A stretch of DNA of 16,740 nucleotides, from NCBI GenBank assembly GCA_003024985.2, contig PXIH01S0001885.1. One strand, written 5' to 3'. The notes beneath the pieces were generated by a model. The model worked only from the letters and a program-made list of their open reading frames with translations. It ran no database searches and was not told the DNA's origin. This document shows positions 8,539 to 16,740 of this stretch, piece by piece. This DNA comes from Euperipatoides rowelli. Taxonomy: Eukaryota; Onychophora; Udeonychophora; Euonychophora; Peripatopsidae. The position numbers and the translations under genes were made by a program. The stretch's first letter is position 1; each line of letters begins with the position of its first letter.

Positions 8539-9722
8539 TCATAAGTGAAGTATTTCAGGTGATTTTCGTTTTCTTGCTGGATTCCTCCTAGGTTCCGCGA
8601 GATTACTGCATTTCTGTGATGAAACTTCAGATTCAGAATTGCTTGTATTTGTCTCTGGAATGCTCACTGTATCATTTCCAAACTCATTTTCACAGTGATG
8701 TACTGCCTATTTTGTACATCCTTTTCAAGAACAGCATGATCATGACCTTTACAACTTCCCAACTGGTCAGAATAAATGGCACCTATACCTTTATCAGTTT
8801 TCATAGTCCATGTCTTGCTGCTCTGTTTGTCCTCAACAGTTCCATGCAACCATATGCTTTCACCATTGTGATTTTTTGTCAAGATACTTTCATCAAGCTC
8901 GAAATCTTGATTTGAAGTATGAGCCCGATCATGGTACATTTTCTGGTTAAACTGGTTACGCTCTACTCTCATTGTAGTATCATATAACAGACTCCATGTA
9001 TCTCTTATTTCCCTTCCCATTAATAATTTGGATGGGAATTCACCTGTAGTATGTGGCATAGTATGCTGTATCATATCTTGCAATTTTTTGATCAAGATTA
9101 GTTCCATCTTTTTCATCAGCGTTCATTTTTTCTAATGCTGTCTTGAATGACTACAAACCTTTCGGCGGATCCTTGTATGATATGGCAGTAGTAAGTTGTT
9201 GTACTGCATTCAGTTTTAAAAATGTAGTAAATTCATTAGATGTGAATTGTGAACCGTTATCTGATACCACTATTTTATGTAAACCATACCTTACGAACGT
9301 ACTTCTTAAAAGCTTTATAGTAAAATGTGATGTAATACTGAATGTAGGCAACACTTCGATCCATTTTGAATGAGAGTCCACTATAATCAGAAAATATAGT
9401 TTCCCTTTTTGAGCTTAATCAATATGAATACGTTCCCATGGTGACTTTGGCCAAACCCAAGATTGCAGTGTAGAAATATGCACTGCCTTCAGATTATGTT
9501 CACAAGATTTACAATTTTTGACATATTCTTCAATGTTGGCATCAATATTTTGGCCACCAAATAAGACTTCTAGCCATAGCCGTAACATTTATAATAGTCT
9601 AAGTTTGAACTTATGAGGAATTATCACTCTCATTCCCCATAAAAGACAATCGTTATTAATTGATAACACGTCTAGTGTAATATAAGGTAGTAAATCTTTT
9701 TTATCGTCATCTTTCCATCCAT
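8539..9722 (-). pseudogene. pol: Gypsy integrase pseudogene (DDE core and C-terminal domain)
   Basis: The zinc-binding region is damaged: ARSLIWWP and the CKSC pair (about 9500-9515) remain, but the stretch that normally carries the two His is missing. The core follows: PWERIHID with the first Asp (9418-9420), immediately followed by a TAA at 9415-9417, then VDSHSKWIEVLP and VSDNGSQFTSNEF with the second Asp (9259-9261). The Glu (AERFV, 9161-9163) is in another frame. The spacing is slightly shorter than the usual D-35-E because of small deletions. The frame at 8664-9116 gives ALL-type GREIRDTWSLL and a GPY/F-like end (SIWLHGTVED..YSDQLG). After a last shift, a polar tail with RRNPARKRKSPEIL ends at TGA 8539-8541, as in this Gypsy group. 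Confidence 0.92.
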
Positions 9723-9745
9723 ATTTGACCTTATTGAGAACAGCT

Positions 9746-10210
9746 TCAAAAACAGCTTATGTCATCACTTTTGACTGGCAATTCATCTATATATGATAAC
9801 TTGTAAATGCTGTTTTCTATGGGTTCAGAATTTTCATTTGGGAATCTAGATGTATCAACATTGGTATGTTTTTTTCCATTTTTGTATATAATTTCANAAT
9901 TGAAGGATGCAAGTAATAAACACCATCTCTGTATTCTTGCTGCAGTCATTGCGTTTGTCTTAGTACTCGGACCTAGTAGTTTTAGTAATGGTTTATGATC
10001 AGAAATGATCGTAAATCTTCATCCATATAAATATTGACTAAAATGTTTTAGACTGAAAACAATGGATAATGCTTCTCTTTCAATCTGTGCATATAATTTT
10101 TCAGCAGATGTAAGTGTCCATGAAGCGTAAGCAATAGATCTTTCATCATTGTCTGTGTGTGACAAAACTACACCCAGCACATTAGGAGATGCATCGCATG
10201 CTAAAGTCAA
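9746..10210 (-). pseudogene. pol: Gypsy RNase H pseudogene
   Basis: This domain would degrade RNA in the RNA-DNA hybrid. The frame runs TLACDASPNVLGVVLSH (first catalytic Asp), SIAYASWTLTSAEKLYAQIE and REALSIVF (catalytic Glu). It then meets an in-frame TGA at 10019-10021, directly followed in the same frame by FTIISDHKPLLKLLG (third catalytic Asp) and ARIQRWCLLLASFN. A TGA at this point is what C-to-T change of a CGA would give. An ambiguous base N at 9897 makes one codon undetermined. A one-base shift separates it from the RT part at about 10207. Confidence 0.92.
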
Positions 10211-11183
10211 GGTTTATCATTATCATAGTGCACTAAAACCATATCCGAAGATAATATGTCTTTAGCTTTATTGAATGCCTTGGTACATTCATCTGTCCAT
10301 ATCCATGCCTTATCCCTTTTAAGTAAATCGTATAATGGATGGAAAATGTCCACCACATTTTTGATAAACTTAAAGTAATAATTTATCATGCCTAAGAATA
10401 CCTGTAACTCCTTAACATTTTGTGGTAATCACATGTTTTTTTATAGCTTCTACTTTTTGTATAGTTGGATGTATTCCTTTACTGTCGACTATATGACCTA
10501 AATAAGAAACTTGTTGTAAGAATGAGCATTTAACTCTATTGAGACTAACATCATGAGCATCTAGTTTGGTAAATAGTTTTTCCAATAAAACCATGTGTTC
10601 AGGAATATTTTTACTTATTATCGTCTTGGTAACAGTTGTTTTCCAGTCCGTTTAATAGTTTATTCATGATGCATTGAAAGATTTGTGAAGCACAATTGAC
10701 TCCGAAAAGTAATCTGTGATGTCTAAGCAGTTCCATATGAGTATATAATGTCAAATACTCTTTTGATGAGTCATCCAAAGCTATCTGTTGGTATGCATGC
10801 TGCATATCTAACTTTGAATATACACCATCATTTAACATAATAAACAATTCTTTTTTCATAGGTAATGGGTAAGTTTCAGGTACTTTAAAATCACCACAAA
10901 TGCGTAATTTGTTGTCTTTCTTGGCCACCAACACTAAAGGTGTAGCACATTTGCTATCGTTGACAAAATTCCATATACCTTGACCTTGTTCAACTGCACT
11001 AAGTAACTGCTTTTCAACTTCTCGTTTTAAGGCAAAAGGCACATGTCTAGCCTTTCTATATATATATACTGTAGGTACGATTTCTTTTTTCAAATTAATG
11101 GAAGCCTTAAATTTTTTTATAGGAACATTTGAAGTTATTTTCTGAAATACATGCAGTTTCAACTGAAAATCCATTATTTTCAT
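10211..11183 (-). pseudogene. pol: Gypsy reverse transcriptase pseudogene
   Basis: The first frame (10611-11183) holds the connection and RT fingers-palm: RHVPFALKREVEKQL, ATPLVLVAKKDNKLRICGDF, YPLP, SKLDMQHAYQQIALD with the first catalytic Asp, LLFGVNCASQIFQCIMN, and the catalytic box YQDD (10620-10631), where the family usually has YLDD or YVDD. A few codons are missing between DFK and YPLP. After a frameshift just past YQDD the thumb continues (VSLNRVKCSFLQQVSYLGHIVDSKGI, 10412-10594). It shifts again to NVKELQVFLGMINYYFKFI, WIWTDECTKAF and VLVHYD (to 10207). Catalytic Asp codons survive, but the frame is broken in at least three places. Confidence 0.93.
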
Positions 11184-11189
11184 TTATTT

Positions 11190-11607
11190 TGTAAATGTTT
11201 TTGATATTTCAGATAATTTGGCATGCAATTCTGGTTTAAACTTTTTAATACAGTCTTTGCCAAATAAAGCAGGTTTATCCCCAGCTACGAGTTAAATTTA
11301 CATCATGCATTATATTATCGATCAACATAGGTACATTAACTATTCCTATAACACTAATATAATTTTGACCATAATCACGTAACTTAAAATTATGTTTGTT
11401 TATTTCGAAATGGGGAATGTTTGCCTTATACCATTTTTCACTTATTATTGTTGTATCCACAGCATAATCCAACAACATGGTAAGCTTTTTTACAGCAATG
11501 TTCGCTTCAATCGTATAATCCATCGTTTTGGTAATCTTGTTATTATTATATAAAGGATATAATGTTAAATTTTGCATGCTAAGATCTGCATCGTCATAAG
11601 TTATCAT
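11190..11607 (-). pseudogene. pro: Gypsy aspartic protease pseudogene
   Basis: The retropepsin would cleave the Gag-Pol polyprotein. The flap and core pattern is visible (MLLDYAVDTTIISEKWY, then a FGKDCIKKF end like the usual LLGRDWL-type close near 11245). The catalytic Asp codon (11467-11469) is followed by Tyr and Ala where the family has Thr/Ser and Gly, so the active-site triad is destroyed. The frame breaks at 11275 and reaches a TAA at 11184-11186, just before RT. A 13-bp tandem duplication (11597-11622) lies at the gag-protease junction. Confidence 0.8.
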
Positions 11608-11622
11608 CCTAAGTTATCATCC
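11597..11622. repeat. 13-bp tandem duplication in the Gypsy gag-protease junction
   Basis: TAAGTTATCATCC occurs twice, head to tail (11597-11609, 11610-11622). Thirteen bases is not a multiple of three, so the duplication shifts the frame between gag and protease. It looks like a post-insertion replication slip. Confidence 0.9.
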
Positions 11623-11630
11623 TAGCTTTC

Positions 11631-12395
11631 CTAATAATACCTTGTCTTTTCCTTAAATTTTTTTGTATGACACACAGATATCAAATGACCTTGTTTACGA
11701 CAATAATTACATATACTTTTAATATGTTTGCACTTGGTTGCAAAATGTGCATTTATTTGAAGTTCTTCGGTTGAAAAATTAATTTTTTTTATGTACTGAT
11801 TTTTTTTTAAATTTTTGACGTTCGAATTGCACACAGCATTTACAGATATATTTTGATCCTTCATATAGGAAGTATTTTTTGCTGCTAACTCCATTGAAAT
11901 TGCAATCTCGCTAACTTCTGCAAATGTAATGTTCCTTTTCGTAAGTAACCTCATTTGAATCGATTCATTATTTAATCCACAAACAAGCCTGTCTCTCAGA
12001 GCCTGATCCAAGAAACTATCGAAGAAACACGTAGACACAAACAGTTTTAATTCAGCCAGGTAAGTAGATATATCTTCGTTCAAAGCTTGGTTTCTTTTAT
12101 GAAATTTGAATCTTTCTGTAATAGAACTGCACTAAGGTTTATAGTAGTCAAATAATGACGTGGTAATTTCATCATAACTAGCATCACTTGGTAATGTAGG
12201 TTGGTAACAAACTTTTAATAGTTTATGTTTTAGCGCCAATAATTGAGATAAAAATGACTGCCTTGCGTCCATCAGCAATCGCATTTGCTATAAAATATTG
12301 CTACAATTTTTCCAAATAAAATTGAAATTCTTCTTTTGTATCATGGAATTCCGGATGTCCAATTTGATGAAAATAGAAGTCTTGGGAGGATCCAT
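11631..12395 (-). pseudogene. gag: Gypsy gag pseudogene (capsid-nucleocapsid)
   Basis: This would encode the structural protein that packages the element RNA. The likely start is the ATG at 12393-12395 (MDPPKTS). The frame then shifts into a gag-like stretch (GHPEFHDTKEEF...), meets a TAG at 12301-12303, and continues through YFIANAIADGRKAV. It shifts again near 12215-12230, meets another TAG near 12134, and ends in a good block (ISTYLAELKLF, DRLVCGLNNESIQMRLL, EISIAMELAAK-type). The nucleocapsid part keeps one zinc knuckle, CNYCRKQGHLISVC (C-x2-C-x4-H-x4-C, about 11670-11711). A second knuckle upstream keeps only its His and last Cys. At least two frameshifts and two stops make it non-functional. 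Confidence 0.85.
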
Positions 12396-12496
12396 AGTAA
12401 GGTAAGTAACGATTATTTTTATATACATGTATAAAAATGTGTAGTAGGCTATTCACTTCTTTGCAACATGGATTCCAATTTAAATCATAATAACAT

Positions 12497-12508
12497 CGCT
12501 CATCGCCA
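12497..12508 (-). other. Primer-binding site candidate
   Basis: One base inside the 5' LTR, the element strand reads TGGCGATGAGCG. It starts with the TGG that pairs with the CCA end of a tRNA, and position and start are as expected for a minus-strand primer site. I cannot name the tRNA. The following leader, to the presumed gag start at 12395, is about 100 bases and non-coding. Confidence 0.65.
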
Positions 12509-12509
12509 T

Positions 12510-12709
12510 TGTAATGATTGTGGAGCAATAAATGCAAGTAATTAGAAATAACTAAGATTTAATACAAGTATACTAATGTTACATTTAGGAATTCTTTATA
12601 ATGCCTGGATGCAATAACAATAGTGCTGCGTTTGCACACCATGAATTCTAACAAACTTCAATGTCATGTGTGTGTCTCGTGTGACGTATCAGAAATATGA
12701 GTGATGACA
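12510..12709 (-). repeat. 5' LTR of the Gypsy element (200 bp)
   Basis: It starts TG and ends CA (12510-12511, 12708-12709) and is directly repeated at 8288-8453. On the element strand it holds a TATA-like TATAAAG (12594-12600), a CRE-like TACGTCAC word (12681-12688 region) and an ATTAAA variant signal downstream of the TATA word. The transcription start should fall in the 41-bp block (12553-12593) that is replaced by 6 bases in the other LTR. Confidence 0.92.
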
Positions 12710-12906
12710 ATCTCCCCTGAAAATAAAGACTTCTAGTTATTTTTTAAATTAAACAAATTAAAAAAAAAAGTAGGCTACCTGGAAACCATTTTCAAAAATA
12801 CAGTAACTGCTACCCATTCATTAACTTTAACTTCTTTTGATTGCTCTGGAAGGCCTATATTCATATATTCAAAATTATTGACTGATTAATACTATAAGGT
12901 AGGCTA
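12710..12906. other. Spacer between the Gypsy element and the TA-flanked element; no gene seen
   Basis: AT-rich DNA with two TAGGCTA words (about 12770 and 12899). Directly outside the Gypsy LTR the element strand reads GGGGAGAT, which resembles a polypurine tract (see findings). Confidence 0.5.
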
Positions 12907-13888
12907 CTGTATATATGGATTTTTTTCACGAGAGTAATATTTTCGTTTCACGGCAGTCATATATTCACGAAAATAAAGATTCACAAACCTTAACTCTTTA
13001 AAAACATTTAAAAGTGCTAAATCTTTAATTTTTAATAAGGTGTATATTTAACTTTTTTAAAGAAAAAAAAATTCAATACATCATTTTTTTTAATTTATTA
13101 AGTGCAACCACTAGCCAATAAGAAAACATTTAAAAAAAAGAGACTGATTTACTTTTTTTTTTATCAGATTGAATAAAGCTTTTAATAATAATCAAATCCT
13201 TTTTTTTTAATTATTATTTCACTGATGCTATGTACAAGTCATGCAGCATTGAAAACAACTTTGTTTCAAGTCAATGTTAATTGCAGCTGAAATGCCTTTA
13301 CCTTTTTGGTTATTGCCGACCTCAACATACCATTGGTTGAAAGAACTTTCTGCTCTTTCCTCATTGACAAGTTATTTATGCAAGTTAATACTAAAATATA
13401 GTAAGGAAAAGGAGTAGGGCTAGAATTTAAATTAATTAAGGAACTCACACACCAGATTAGATTTCAGTAATGCCAGCACCTTTATAATGCAGTGTTGATT
13501 AACAAGTTTATTAATATAGTAGTATGTATCTATTTATAGTAATCAACAGAATTTATTTCTATATTCTTTAATGGAAAAAATATTATTGTATTATGGGAAT
13601 CTATTAAAAAAAAAGATTGAGTAGAAAAAATAGTTTTCATTATTTTGTTTAAAATAAAGAGAATTTATTTTATTACATCTGTCTTAAAGAGGAACAATTT
13701 AATTCTGTTATAACATTAAGGTAAATTACAGCAAACAAAATTAATGTTTTAAAGAAGGTTTATGATTATTATATTAACAGCTTTTTAGCAGAAATTTTAA
13801 AATATCGAACGTGAATTCAAAATTAGTGAATATGTGTTTGTTAGTACAAACGCAAAAATAACTAAGTGAAAAAAACCCATAAATACAG
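12907..13888. mobile_element. TA-flanked non-autonomous inverted-repeat element (982 bp)
   Basis: The left end CTGTATATATGGATTTTTTT and the reverse complement of the right end CTGTATTTATGGGTTTTTTT match at 18 of 20, and similarity continues for about 80 bp (TTTTCAC, CGTTT, ATATTCAC, ATTCAC). TA dinucleotides flank both ends (12905-12906, 13889-13890), as in Tc1/mariner and some other superfamilies. TTCACGA-like words recur within the ends (three in 12926-12985). The interior encodes no transposase; an open frame at 13266-13448 has no recognisable domain. The superfamily is not certain. Confidence 0.65.
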
Positions 13889-13936
13889 TATATTCAAACA
13901 GCTTTGCTTTTTCACCAACAAAATGAGTATTTTAAT

Positions 13937-14294
13937 ACAATAGTGAACATATTTCTGTCCTGGATCACAGTCAAAACAATAGAGGGATCTTGCACTAATC
14001 ACGAAAGGTGTTTCTTCCCCCCCTCCAATGAAATTGGTGCACTCTAAGTGTACCAACCAGTGCTAAGAGATTTGCGAGAATAGATTTTTTTGTTGTAAAA
14101 TTTCAAAAAGCCTTTCCTTACCAGGAATGTCGATACCTTGAGCCACAGCTTTGTCAGCAGACAGCTTTAAAGATCCCCCAATCCCATTTGGGGCACCCTT
14201 CTATGCCCTGCTTTGTTGAAATTCCAGGTTATTGATGCTAAGCTTTGGAAATATTTTACAAGTTCATTTTGTTGTTGTATTGTGTTGCTGGAGA
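13937..14294 (-). pseudogene. Remnant of a transposon-associated protein (TWNF..AGH-KGAP.GIGG motif)
   Basis: On the - strand, three frame pieces read in order as one protein. The first is QQNELVKYFQSLASITWNFN continuing to KAGH. After a one-base shift at about 14205 comes KGAPNGIGGSLKLSADKAVA continuing to QGIDIPGKERLFEIL, with a stop at 14063-14065. After another shift comes a Cys-rich tail SARSLYCFDCDPGQKYVHYC. The TWNF-x(3-4)-AGHGKGA-DG-GG pattern followed by a D-I-P / L-F segment and a C-terminal R-S-L-x-C-F-x-C end is one I recognise from repetitive uncharacterised proteins in invertebrate genomes, probably transposase-related. I cannot name the superfamily. The N-terminal part is missing (in-frame stop at 14296). 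It ends about 50 bp from the right end of the 12907-13888 element. Confidence 0.6.
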
Positions 14295-14445
14295 ATCACT
14301 TAGGATATTATTATTACATTTGTATTTTATTTATTCACATCAAATTATACAAAATTCCTCATGATTCAATGTACAAGAAGATGAGAAAAAAAAAAGATAC
14401 AAACAAAATATGTTATACTTACTGGATATAAACTAACAAATCTAC

Positions 14446-14477
14446 TAGCTCCCTAGCCCATTCGGATATGGGAGCTA
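14446..14477. repeat. 8-bp inverted repeat (hairpin)
   Basis: TAGCTCCC (14446-14453) and GGGAGCTA (14470-14477) are exact reverse complements around a 16-base spacer. It lies upstream, on the - strand, of the remnant at 13937-14294. The surrounding 14295-14586 region holds no gene that I can see. Function unknown; chance is possible. Confidence 0.6.
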
Positions 14478-14586
14478 TTACAATATACTTTAACACAAAT
14501 GTAAATAAACAAACTCCTAAAACTTCAAAGAAAGATAGCATTTATCTAACTAAAACAAAACATTAAAACTAATTCACCCTAAACAA

Positions 14587-15251
14587 TCATAAATATTCAT
14601 TCATAGCAATCATGAAAGAATTAATTGGGGAGTTTCTCATTCAAAACGTTTTAAATTTCTGCAACTTGTACTTATTTTCTCCTCTCGTTGATCTTCCTGA
14701 AACAATTCCCTGAGTTGGTTGGCAAAGTTCAGGATATAACATCAAAAATTTCTTAGCAAAGTTCAAGTGTTATTTCTTTTTTCATATAGTGGTTCAAGTT
14801 TTAATATCTTACAAGATATAACTCCACCAAGATATAACTCCACTAATACACTTATTTCCAATTATAATTCTCGCAATTCTATGTTGCATTTTATCTAGTT
14901 CTCTTGTCTGACACAATGTTAATGATCCATGCAATATGGGCGAACAATATTCCATGCATGGCCTAATATAACTCATACACATTAGTGATAATTTCACGAT
15001 TAAAACCCAATCTCTTCATTGCATATAATGTATAATGAATATTTTCCTATTTACATTTTTAATGATTTCATAAATGTGTGTGTTAGGTCATTTTGAATAT
15101 TGATGATACCCAAAATCTTATATAATTAATATTCCTTAAGTAATCTGTCACATCCTACCAATTCCCTGTCGAATTGAAACAACATATACCCACATTTATT
15201 AACATTGAGTGGTAGGCACAATTTGTTGGTTTCACTCTGTAGATAATCAAA
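14587..15251 (-). pseudogene. 3' part of a non-LTR retrotransposon (Jockey/CR1-like RT C-terminus)
   Basis: On the - strand, pieces in several frames follow the usual order after the RT palm of Jockey/CR1/I-type LINE elements: FDYLQSETNKL, then LPLNVNKCGYMLFQF, KILGIINIQNDLTHTFMKS, MKRLGFNREIITNVYEL, SYIRPCMEYCSPILHGSLTL, RELDKMQHRIARIIIGNK, a Leu-rich EPLYEKRNN segment, and a SPINSFMIAMNEYL end at TGA 14587-14589. YIRPxxEYCSPxxH followed by LDKMQHRIARII is the most specific part. At least five stops or frameshifts are present, one linked to a 16-bp tandem duplication. The 5' part of the element (endonuclease and RT palm) is absent, as expected for 5'-truncated LINE copies. No clear poly-A tail or 3' terminal repeat was found. 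Confidence 0.8.
14813..14844. repeat. 16-bp tandem duplication inside the LINE remnant
   Basis: AAGATATAACTCCACC (14813-14828) is followed at once by AAGATATAACTCCACT (14829-14844), differing only in the last base. Sixteen bases shift the reading frame of the LINE remnant after the IIIGNK segment. Confidence 0.9.
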
Positions 15252-15330
15252 CATAACTTATGTATTGTTTTTATACAGTACGGTATTACAAATCAGTAAT
15301 GAAACATGACTCGGTATTGGCTTAAAACAA

Positions 15331-15373
15331 TATGTAAATAATCAATTAATTAATTATGTAAATAATCAATTAA
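15331..15373. repeat. 19-bp direct repeat, 24-bp period
   Basis: TATGTAAATAATCAATTAA occurs exactly at 15331-15349 and 15355-15373. It is a short AT-rich local duplication, and no function is suggested. Confidence 0.9.
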
Positions 15374-16740
15374 ATATATCTTTTTTTCAAAGTATTTAGA
15401 AAATTTCATATATTTATGGCTGGCAGAAATACTTTTGTAGCTCTTAGTCATTGCATAGATGTCTTACCCTAGCCCACCTTGATCCTATTCTATCCAATCA
15501 AATGTTGAGATAATTTGCATCACTCTTTGTCATTTTGATCACAAAATTTTTTTTAAAAAAAAATGGCAACCAATTTTTCTAAGAATAGACCTATATGGTG
15601 TATAGAAATATTTTTTATTGGAATTTGCTTTTACTATATGATAAATGTAAAACTATATTTTTTTACATATCAGTTTGCACTAACAGAAATAGCTACACTT
15701 TTAACACTTGGAAATCTTTTAACACTATTACACTAACTTCATATGCTTTAATTATAAGGTTAATGGGTTATTCAGTTATTTTATCTTTAAGTTGAAAAAA
15801 AAATTAAAAATAGAGAATTAATAAATAAATTTTAAACAATATGAAAATTATCTATTAAATTTAAATTAGTATTTTTTTAATATTCATATCTATAGTATAA
15901 ATACCATTAAATTTGCCTTTTTAACGCTCACATAATCAATAAAGATAAATTATATTTAAGATTTCTTTGTTGTTGAAATTGAGTGGTAAAAAAATTAATC
16001 TGATTGTGCCATTGGCAAAGCAATTTTTTTATATTCAGGAGTTACAATTTAAAAATAAATCAAAAAAATAGTATTTATTAAGTTACAATATACTGTAAAG
16101 TACCTTTAAAAATAAAAGTGTGTTCAAAAACTTGTTCATATTTGTTCCAAAGTATAGCTCAACATAATTGGTAGCAGTTTTGTATCAAATAAACAAAACA
16201 AGAATGCATTTATAATCTGTGGCAGTAACATTTTGGAACTATTTTTTTTAACCAGTTAGCTGTAAATTAAAAGTAAGCTATAAAAATCTACCATTTTGAT
16301 ACCTTAAATTATGACTAAAAAAAATTGTACATGTAAATATAATCACATTGTATATTATTTTTACTTAATGCTTAATAAAATAAAAGCAATATGCCTGAGC
16401 TTAAAAAAAAAAAAAAAATTCCCCAATAATTTCACTCTTAATGCTATATTACCCACCATATACAGTATTGTGCTGTTTATCCAGTATATAGACATGTATA
16501 CAACACATCCTCTATTTATTGGCTATCATTTTTTACTGTACAGAATACATGACAGTAGATTAAAAAACTGATTAATTTTTAAACTGCTGGCCTATTTCTC
16601 TCTTGGTTTATAAAATGTTTCAAATTTGTTTTGAGTTAATTTGAAGCAATTTTATCTAATTTAAAACAGCATATTTTGTTTGTTGTAAGCATATTATTTG
16701 GAAGTAATTTCTGTTCCCTGTTTTAAATATACTGTATATA
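15374..16740. other. No gene seen; AT-rich DNA to the window end
   Basis: Both strands give only short, Phe/Ile/Lys/Tyr-rich open frames (for example 15595-15795 and 16311-16571) without a recognisable domain. An A run lies near 16401-16416. The window ends in TACTGTATATA (16730-16740), which equals the flanking TA plus first bases of the 12907 element and could be either the start of another copy or chance. Confidence 0.5.

Larger units (their letters stand above)
8288..12709 (-). mobile_element. Complete but degenerate Ty3/Gypsy LTR retrotransposon
   Basis: Two direct repeats bound a 4.4-kb element on the - strand with, in transcription order, LTR, primer-binding site, gag, protease, RT, RNase H, integrase, polypurine tract and LTR. 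RT-RNase H-integrase order defines Ty3/Gypsy. The protein motifs resemble the invertebrate family often annotated as K02A2.6-like. No envelope-like frame follows integrase. By hand alignment the LTRs differ at about 19 of about 159 aligned positions (~12%), and the 3' LTR has a net 34-bp deletion. All coding parts carry stops and frameshifts. The pentamer CAATC is found at 8283-8287 and 12708-12712, but it overlaps the terminal CA of the right LTR, so it is only a tentative target duplication. Confidence 0.95.

Noticed and set aside
8539-8664. Envelope-like frame after integrase
   Set aside because: The polar RRNPARKRK tail is the usual integrase end in this Gypsy group, and no membrane protein follows before the LTR.
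8616-8915. 99-aa + strand open frame
   Set aside because: It is antisense to the Gypsy integrase C-terminal region, which shows clear motifs on the other strand.
9143-9373. 76-aa + strand open frame
   Set aside because: Antisense shadow of the integrase core (VDSHSKW, SDNGSQF on the - strand).
12301-12537. 78-aa - strand frame as an independent gene
   Set aside because: Its N-terminal part overlaps the LTR end, primer-binding site and leader; only its last ~25 residues are gag, entered by a frameshift after the ATG at 12395.
13210-13400. Weak exon-like stretch on the + strand inside the 12907-13888 element
   Set aside because: It contains a stop, lacks a recognisable motif and lies within a non-autonomous element.
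14100-14206. Possible host exon on the - strand between AG at about 14205 and GTAAGG at about 14122
   Set aside because: Reading continues across both presumed splice sites into the same protein pattern (WNFNKAGH before, KERLFEIL after), so frameshifted transposon remnant fits better than an exon.
1-16740. CRISPR arrays, operons, bacterial promoters or riboswitches
   Set aside because: No regularly spaced repeats; the spliced ZMYND11 exons and the retroelements show animal nuclear DNA.

Overview
This is animal nuclear DNA. It is strongly A+T-rich, the only host gene is interrupted by introns, and most of the recognisable rest is decayed transposable elements. The host gene is the 3' end of a ZMYND11 (BS69) orthologue on the + strand: a coiled-coil exon (2437-2622), a 320-bp intron, and a final exon with the MYND zinc finger (2943-3065). 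The divergence of the protein, the AT bias and the mix of elements suggest an invertebrate, possibly marine. The sequence alone does not settle the phylum.

Layout. Positions 1-2436 are the preceding intron. It carries two short non-autonomous hAT-type elements (770-1148, built around a ~200-bp palindrome, and 1960-2352 with an exact 8-bp target duplication). The 3' UTR starts at 3066. No canonical AATAAA occurs before 4036, and further candidates lie at 4067, 5678, 6189 and 6387. A ~50-58-bp inverted repeat (3936-3993 / 4934-4983) lies in this region and may be a pair of opposed SINE-like copies. A microsatellite (6870-6977) and a third hAT-type element (7294-8024) follow.

From 8288 to 12709 lies one complete but decayed Ty3/Gypsy LTR retrotransposon on the - strand. 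Read on its own strand the order is 5' LTR (12510-12709), primer-binding site, gag, protease, reverse transcriptase, RNase H, integrase, polypurine tract, 3' LTR (8288-8453). The two LTRs differ at about 12% of aligned positions by hand alignment. Every reading frame is broken and the protease active-site triad is altered, so the copy is old and dead.

To the right lie a TA-flanked short inverted-repeat element (12907-13888), a broken remnant of a transposon-associated protein on the - strand (13937-14294), and the 3' part of a non-LTR retrotransposon reverse transcriptase gene on the - strand (14587-15251). From about 15.4 kb to the end I see only AT-rich DNA.

The elements do not work together as a system. 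The window is the tail of a chromatin-reader gene followed by a transposon graveyard. I found no convincing new system. The items most worth a second look are the remnant at 13937-14294, the inverted repeat in the 3' UTR, and the polypurine-like sequence on the outer side of the Gypsy 5' LTR.
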